Shown one piece after another: positions 58,906 to 64,000 of a stretch of DNA of 64,000 nt; within the stretch, counting starts at the first letter, position 1; each line of letters starts with the position of its first letter. Source of the stretch: Hoyosella sp. YIM 151337 (lineage in GTDB: Bacteria > Actinomycetota > Actinomycetes > Mycobacteriales > Mycobacteriaceae); assembly GCF_026041215.1 (NCBI RefSeq), contig NZ_JAPEIQ010000006.1:202146-266145 (forward strand). The letters are read 5' to 3'. The position numbers and the translations under genes are program-made. Under the pieces are notes generated by a model. That model had not been told where the DNA came from. It did no database searches and saw only the letters and a program-made list of their open reading frames with translations.

Positions 58906-58922
58906 ATGTACGAAAAATACAT
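58906..58922. promoter_or_regulatory. Short dyad in the ROK-zwf intergenic region
   Basis: ATGTA (58906-58910) and TACAT (58918-58922) flank CGAAAAA. It is AT-rich in a GC-rich region and placed as expected for an operator, but the arms are only 5 bp. Confidence 0.35.
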
Positions 58923-59002
58923 AAGGTCTAGCCACATCATACCTAAGTCCTGTAACGTGATGTGCGCCCCCTCACAATCAGTGGCAACTGAGGAGCCCGA
59001 AA

Positions 59003-60474
59003 ATGCTCACCACTCAACAGGTCGCTACGTGCGACATCGTCGTATTCGGCGGCACCGGTGACCTGGCAATGCGCAAGCTGATCCCGTCGCTCTACCTGCG
59101 CGACCGCGATGGCCAGCTCAGCAGCGAATCGCGGATCATCGCAGTGTCACGTGCCGGGCTCGATGCCGCGGGCTACCGCGACAAAGTAGCCGCCGAACTC
59201 CCGCATTTCCTGCCGGCTGACACATTCGATAAGCAGACGATTGAAGAATTCCTCACCCGTCTGCACCATGTGACGCTCGACGTCACATCTACCGAGCCGT
59301 GGGAAGAGTTCGCAGGCCTACTCAGCACTGATCCCGACCGGGTTCGCGTCTACTACCTCGCGAGCGCACCCAAACTGTTTGGTGCCATCTGTGAGCGCCT
59401 GCAGCGCAACGGACTCGTCACCCCGCAGTCGCGCGTCGTTCTCGAAAAGCCCATCGGAACGGATCTCGCGTCGGCGCGACAGATCAACGACGAGGTCGGC
59501 GCTGTCTTCTCCGAGGAGCAGATTTTCCGGATCGACCACTATCTGGGTAAAGAGACGGTGCAGAACCTGCTGGTGCTGCGCTTTGCCAACACCCTCCTTG
59601 AGCCACTGTGGCGGTCGGCTTCCGTCGACCATGTCCAGATCACTGTCTCCGAAACCGTCGGGGTCGGTAATCGCATCGGTTACTACGACGGCTCAGGCGC
59701 ATTGCGGGACATGGTGCAGAACCACATGTTGCAGTTGCTCTGTCTCGTTGCGATGGAAGCACCCAACCACTACGACCGCGACTCCGTCCGTGACGAGAAG
59801 CTGAAGGTGTTGCAAGCCCTCAAGCCGCTGACCGGCCACGACGTAATCCGAAATACCGTGCGCGGACAATACAGCGCCGGCGCGGTCGACGGTAAGAGCG
59901 TCCCCGGTTACGCCGAAGAGCTCGACGGCGACTCCAGCACCACTGAGACCTACGTTGCCCTCAAGGCAGAAGTGGCCAACTGGCGCTGGGCGGGCGTCCC
60001 CTTCTACTTGCGGACTGGGAAGCGCCTCGACCGGCGCGCGAGCGAGATCGTTGTGCAGTTCAAAGAGATTCCGCACTCGATTTTCCCCGGCATCGAGGAC
60101 GGTGTTATCCCGCCTAACCGTTTGGTAATCCGGCTCCAGCCAGACGAAGCGGTGTGCTTGCACCTCGTCACAAAGGCGCCCGGTCCAGGTGGATTGCGGA
60201 TGCGCGAGGTCCCACTGAATCTGAGCTTCGCTGAGACCTTCGACGAGCGTCTCCCCGACGCCTACGAACGACTCCTGATGGACGTCGTGCGCGGTAATCC
60301 CCTGCTCTTCATGCGCCGCGACGAAGTCGAGGCCGCATGGGAATGGGCCGAACCCATTCTGACCGCGTGGGAAGACTCCCAAACTGCTCCGAAACGTTAC
60401 GCCTCAGGCAGCCATGGCCCCGCAGCTGCGACAGCCCTGATCGAGCGTGACGGCCGCACCTGGAACGACGAGGA

Positions 60475-60478
<4 letters not shown>
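59003..60478 (+). CDS. zwf: Glucose-6-phosphate 1-dehydrogenase
   Basis: A 491-residue enzyme oxidising glucose-6-phosphate to 6-phosphogluconolactone. The nucleotide motif [12 protein letters not shown], active-site [21 protein letters not shown] and YFLRTGKRL-like [11 protein letters not shown] are conserved. Its stop overlaps the edd start by four bases. Placement with edd, glk and eda shows it feeds the Entner-Doudoroff pathway. No 6-phosphogluconolactonase gene is in the operon. Confidence 0.97.
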
Positions 60479-62321
<1,843 letters not shown>

Positions 62322-62325
<4 letters not shown>

Positions 62326-63338
62326 CCCCGACACCTTCAATCGCCGCCCCGTGGCTTGTGGCTGACATCGGCGGGACTAACGCCCGCTTCGGCCTCATCA
62401 CCGAGCCAGGGGGCAGGCCGCAACAGATAGCCAGCCTCGCTGGCGCGAAGTACCCGGACCTTGCTGCCGCGGTCGAGGCGTATCTCGCATCCGTGTCCGG
62501 CGTTGGCCGTCCGCGCGTCGGTGGCATCGCAGTTGCCGGCCCGGTCAGCGGCGACAGGTTCCGGCTTACGAACGCGGCCTGGGACTTCTCGGTCACGGCA
62601 ACAAAACACACACTCGGCTTTGACTTTCTCGGGCTCATCAACGACTTCAGCGCTCTCGCGCTCGCCGTCCCGCATCTCGACCATCATGCGGTCGTCCCAC
62701 TCGGCGGCGGTGTGCGCAATACCGATCTTCCGGTCGCAGTGATCGGTCCAGGCACAGGCATGGGTGTCGCTTCCCTGATCCCCGTCCGGGACAAATGGAT
62801 CCCTGTGGCTACGGAGGGCGGGCACGTTACGCTGCCCGCCGAGACGGAGCTCGAAGCCCAAATCGCGACGTTGCTGCGGCGCCGATTTGGTCATGTCAGC
62901 GCGGAAACCGTCCTCTGCGGTGTCGGACTCACCAGGCTGTACCACTGCATCGCCGCGATTCGCGGCGAAGAGTCAGTGATCATCTCACCCGCCGAGGTGT
63001 GCGCGCGCGGCCAATCTGGCGCGGACACTATCTGTACTGAGGCTCTCCAGGTATTCTGCGGGATGCTCGGCTCGTTCGCAGGCAACACAGCACTCACGAT
63101 GGGCGCCCGTGGTGGTGTGCTTATCGGCGGCGGTATTCTGCCCCGCATGCGCGAGGTCCTGCTCGCCAGCGACTTCCGGGCGCGCTTTGACAACAAGGCA
63201 CCGATGACGGGATATGTGTCGGCGATCTCGACCGAACTGATCATCGCGGACGCCCCAGCACTACTCGGAGCAGCAACGTGGCTGGCTCAGGAACTCACCC
63301 CCATCACCGAAACCAGCCCAAAAGGAGCACTGGTATGA
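62322..63338 (+). CDS. glk: Glucokinase (Glk, E. coli-type)
   Basis: A 338-residue glucokinase of the proteobacterial Glk family: ATP motif [13 protein letters not shown], glucose-binding [18 protein letters not shown] and catalytic Asp in NDF. It lacks the ROK CxCGxxGC zinc motif, so it is not the usual actinobacterial ROK-type glucokinase. It overlaps edd and eda at ATGA junctions. It supplies glucose-6-phosphate to zwf, closing the route from glucose to KDPG within one operon. Confidence 0.93.
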
Positions 63339-63991
63339 CCGCCTCAACTGCATCCAAGGACACCGCCGCTGCTGTAACCAGCCTTCTCGACGTGTCTCCG
63401 GTGATCCCCGTTGTTGTGCTCAACAGCCCGGACGAGGCGGTGCCGCTTTCCCGTGCGCTGCTCGATGGGGGCATCCGCATTATCGAGGTGACGCTCCGTT
63501 CGGAGGCTGCGCTGCCCGGAATCGAACGGATCGCCGCCGAAGTTCCGGACATGGTGGTCGGCGCTGGCACGGTCCTCAACCCCGCTGACGTACGCAATGC
63601 CGTCACGGCAGGATCACAATTTCTGGTGAGTCCCGGGTCGACGTCACGGCTGCTGGCCGCGATGGATGATAGCGGTGTGCCGTACTTGCCTGGTGTCTCG
63701 ACTCTGTCGGAAATGATGACGCTACTCGACCGCGGTGTCACCGAAATGAAGTTCTTCCCCGCGAAGGCCGCAGGCGGGCACGCCTACCTGAGTTCGGTGG
63801 CCGGGCCGCTGCCGCAGGTGCGCTTCTGCCCAACCGGTGGCATCACGCCACTCACCGCGCGTGACTACCTCACGCTGCCGAACGTGGGCTGCGTGGGCGG
63901 CACCTGGCTGGCGCCCAAGGCAGCGGTCACGAGCGGTGATTGGGCGCGCATCACCGAACTCGCTGCGCAGGCGTCGAGCATGGCACTCTGA
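63335..63991 (+). CDS. eda: KDPG aldolase (2-keto-3-deoxy-6-phosphogluconate aldolase)
   Basis: A 218-residue aldolase cleaving KDPG to pyruvate and glyceraldehyde-3-phosphate. VIPVVVLNSPDEAVPL, IIEVTLRS (with the catalytic Glu), GAGTVLNP and the Schiff-base lysine in EMKFFPA are present. AAAGGAG precedes the ATG at 63335, which overlaps the glk stop by four bases. It completes zwf-edd-glk-eda; nine bases remain to the window edge. Confidence 0.96.
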   Translation: MTASTASKDTAAAVTSLLDVSPVIPVVVLNSPDEAVPLSRALLDGGIRIIEVTLRSEAALPGIERIAAEVPDMVVGAGTVLNPADVRNAVTAGSQFLVSPGSTSRLLAAMDDSGVPYLPGVSTLSEMMTLLDRGVTEMKFFPAKAAGGHAYLSSVAGPLPQVRFCPTGGITPLTARDYLTLPNVGCVGGTWLAPKAAVTSGDWARITELAAQASSMAL

Positions 63992-64000
63992 CAGCGGCTC

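Overview
The window reads as chromosome of a mycolic-acid actinobacterium (Mycobacteriales/Corynebacteriales). Evidence: GTG and TTG starts are common, ATGA/GTGA gene overlaps are frequent, and two blocks keep Mycobacterium tuberculosis gene order. These are rph-Rv1339-murI-rhomboid-Rv1333-Rv1332-clpS-pncB-dinG (1-8.8 kb) and serB2-ctaD-fecB...nrdF2...nrdE-nrdI-nrdH (15.6-36.6 kb). A DUF222/HNH (13E12-type) protein and mycothiol-type enzyme families fit the same lineage. The repertoire resembles Hoyosella/Rhodococcus-like genomes, but genus cannot be fixed from sequence reading alone. I saw no rRNA, tRNA, CRISPR array, transposase or prophage.

Layout. 0-8.8 kb: housekeeping genes (RNase PH fragment, cyclic-nucleotide phosphodiesterase-like protein, MurI, rhomboid, P1 peptidase, DUF2017, ClpS), then NAD salvage pncB-pncA and the helicase dinG. 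8.9-13.5 kb: an asparagine/aspartate module (AsnC/Lrp regulator, asparaginase, aspartase, sodium:amino-acid symporter). 13.6-20 kb: HNH protein, Pth2, serB2, ctaD, and a fecB-like lipoprotein with an iron box. 20-21.4 kb: folA-thyA. 21.4-26 kb: an aliphatic amidase operon (MarR, AmiC, AmiS, AmiE, AmiB) with repeated palindromic operators. 26-36.6 kb: NUDIX protein, small exported proteins, and class Ib ribonucleotide reductase split into nrdF and nrdHIE, each preceded by a candidate pair of NrdR boxes. 36.9-45 kb: transporters with TetR regulators, a zinc-independent L36 paralogue behind a Zur-like box, FMN reductase, MarR, nadE and VKOR. 46-51.4 kb: an NaeI-type restriction endonuclease, its C5-cytosine methyltransferase and a Vsr repair nuclease. 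51.4-54.6 kb: lipoprotein, methyltransferase and unknown genes. 54.7-64 kb: a sugar locus with a GH13 alpha-glucosidase, LacI and ROK regulators, and a complete Entner-Doudoroff operon zwf-edd-glk-eda.

How genes work together. Amide is probably sensed by AmiC and MarR, moved by AmiS and hydrolysed by AmiE. Asparagine is taken to aspartate and then to fumarate plus ammonia. Alpha-glucosides are cut to glucose, phosphorylated by Glk, oxidised by Zwf and cleaved through KDPG to pyruvate and glyceraldehyde-3-phosphate. The restriction enzyme, methylase and Vsr form a defence-plus-repair set. Several metal- or dNTP-responsive sites (IdeR-, Zur- and NrdR-like) can be read directly upstream of the genes they should control.
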